Below are positions 58,391 through 60,000 of a DNA stretch of 60,000 nt, one piece after another (the first letter of the stretch is position 1; each line of letters opens with the position of its first letter). Position numbers and translations under genes: made by a program. Origin of the DNA: Bolinopsis microptera (lineage: Eukaryota; Ctenophora; Tentaculata; Lobata; Bolinopsidae). The stretch lies in contig NC_087079.1 in assembly GCF_026151205.1 (NCBI RefSeq), forward strand, positions 9,168,635 to 9,228,634. The letters run 5' to 3'. Below the pieces are notes generated by a model, which ran no database searches, was not told the origin of the DNA, and worked only from the letters and a program-made list of their open reading frames with translations.

Positions 58391-60000
58391 GTATCTTCTA
58401 ATTCTTTTAAATCTGAGGCATATATAATTGATGTATCGAAAGTATTTTCCCTTTTTTACCACCTTACCATTTTGATTGATTTTGCACATGACTGACATGT
58501 TTTAACTGGAGAAAGGGTTCGCACAGTGGTAGTTTTATAAACCACTTTTAATTTATTGACCTATTATACCTAGTGGTAGTTTTATAGACCACATTTAATT
58601 TATTTACTTATTATACTTAGTATTTATTTTTGGTGACTGTATCACCCAGTTTTAACATTTGATAATTGTACAGTTTATTGACGACACATTGACTGAATGT
58701 TATTTTATTCTAATTTATATTCTAGATATTTTATTTATTTTTCAACAGACGACAACTTCCTGTTTTTTCTTCTATATTAGTAGTACAGACAGATCCGTCT
58801 GAAAAAATCGATCTGCTGACACACGAAGCTTTCAGAGGATTTTTGACGTTTTTGAGTCCCATTAGGTGCCCTTTATGGCTGACCAACTTTTCCAAACTTT
58901 TCCACGTGTCTTAAGGCCACTTTTTGCCACTTTACCACTTTTTACCACCTTTCTTGTTTGTCGAATATCTTTAGTTGTGAACATCGTAAAAGGTTGCGAA
59001 TCAATCGAGTGTGTTCATATTATCAGGAAGAAAAACTTTTGTTGGAACAATTTTTACGTCAGATAATAAGTTAATTGGATAATTATCAATTAACCAATTA
59101 GCAAAATTCTAAAAAAATTTTATTGGCTAAAAATGATCGGAATAGCTTAAAACACGGAGAAAAGTAGTTTTTAGAAAAAATTTGAAAATTTGTCACTTAC
59201 ATTTTTTTTCGAGACTTCGAAAAATTTCGAAAATTCAAAATATTTTTTCCGCCAAAAGTGATCAAATTGCATGAAACGCGGAGAAAAATGATTTTCAAAA
59301 AAACTTAGTAAATTTTTCGTTTCAAGAATACCTAAATCACCAATATTTGTAGTTGGAGTTCAGTAAATCTCGGCAGATTTTAGTAATAATCAGGAATTAC
59401 TAACTCTAAGTGGAAAGGTCTGAAACTGAAAAACGTTAAAGTTTAACCATACGATCGCGATATAAGAGTTTCATAACTAATTACAATACAGCCTTATCGA
59501 TTTTCACAGAAACTGCACCAATGGCACAGTCAAGATCGAAACGATAGCCTGCTGTACTGTCATTTTATTGATTTCAATGATGAATCAGTGGGGTTAAGAT
59601 AATCACATTTGTAATAAATTAAACCTCTCTGTACCGTCAATTGTGCTAATTTAAACCGGCCTACCTGTATTACCAGACCTCTTCTTTTCCTCAACAATCA
59701 AACCGAGTTGTTCATATCGCATTTGGTGGGTGATGTAAACTAAGTAGTACCTAATACATATCGAGCTATATTCAATCACAATACGACACAATGCAACACG
59801 TGTATATTCGAGCTATATTCAATCACAATACGACACAATGCAACACGTGTATATTATATTATGGCCCTTAATGAGGTATATGAAACGTTCTATACCGTAC
59901 ACTTCTCGTTTCTCCCGTGAGAGGCCCGATATGGAGAGGTTTTACAGTTTATCACGAAAACATCTACTTGGTCTCATGGCTCTTTGACAGCTCAAAGAAG
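58391..60000. repeat. Retroelement 3' region and AT-rich spacer with tandem duplications
   Basis: 58526-58620 holds two copies of a 47-bp unit (GTGGTAGTTTTATA, then ACC, then TTTAATTTATT) at the 3' end of the non-LTR element. About 59110-59310 holds two diverged copies of an A-rich segment with CACGGAGAAAA/CGCGGAGAAAA. 59762-59855 is an exact tandem duplication of 47 bp (CGAGCTATATTCAATCACAA and following). No gene is seen. Confidence 0.6.

Larger units (their letters stand above)
51180..58620 (+). mobile_element. Non-LTR retrotransposon with AlkB and SGNH domains upstream of endonuclease-RT
   Basis: One element in the plus orientation. The order is: a 5' leader (left limit uncertain, right of about 51120); ORF1 with an AlkB-like dioxygenase and SGNH esterase (51484-53090); a short spacer; ORF2 with EEP endonuclease (53226 on), a Cys-rich linker and RT to 58390, minus the 2.16-kb LTR insertion; then an AT-rich 3' region with a 47-bp tandem duplication (58526-58620). 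SGNH esterase domains are known in ORF1 of CR1/L2-group elements; the AlkB domain is the unusual addition. Several frameshifts and stops show that this copy is dead, but catalytic motifs are mostly preserved. Confidence 0.8.

Overview
The window is eukaryotic, and almost certainly from an invertebrate animal. It is AT-rich, has many GT-AG introns, tandem immunoglobulin (Ig) domains, CR1/L2-like non-LTR retrotransposons, hAT-like and Mutator-like elements and an LTR retrotransposon. I cannot fix the phylum; an early-branching or other marine invertebrate would fit.

Layout. 1-5.2 kb: an 18-bp minisatellite, one compact intronless gene for an unrecognised multi-pass membrane protein (+, 2460-3221), and AT-rich spacer. 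5.3-35.4 kb: one very large minus-strand gene that I could thread exon by exon. It has 37 coding exons; every intron has GT-AG ends and all exon phases agree, giving a product of about 5,015 residues (about 5,082 with an alternative acceptor). In order the protein has a signal peptide, an eight-cysteine module, an RVKR furin-like site, a Ser/Thr mucin-like stalk of about 1,660 residues built from six phase 1-1 exons, about 14 Ig domains split by introns, about 14-15 Ig domains in a single 5.6 kb terminal exon, a sushi-like and a second Cys-rich module, an RRRKR furin-like site, a Thr-rich and acidic stem, one transmembrane helix and a 20-residue tail. It should be a long cell-surface adhesion or recognition receptor. 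Its introns hold a CR1-type fragment, a 798-bp foldback element and several minisatellites.

35.4-47 kb: no convincing gene. It holds dispersed repeats, foldbacks, a 194-bp direct duplication, triloop hairpins and a transposon-derived ORF remnant split by a 289-bp hAT-like MITE with an exact 8-bp target-site duplication.

47-58.6 kb: nested retroelements. A 5'-truncated non-LTR element (minus) has its reverse-transcriptase ORF split by a 984-bp hAT-like element. Next to it, in the opposite orientation, lies a nearly full-length non-LTR element whose first ORF carries an AlkB-like 2-oxoglutarate/Fe(II) dioxygenase followed by an SGNH esterase, upstream of an endonuclease and reverse transcriptase. 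Its RT ORF is split by a 2.16-kb LTR retrotransposon derivative. The AlkB-SGNH-endonuclease-RT element is the least ordinary system here. The last 1.4 kb is AT-rich non-coding sequence with short tandem duplications.
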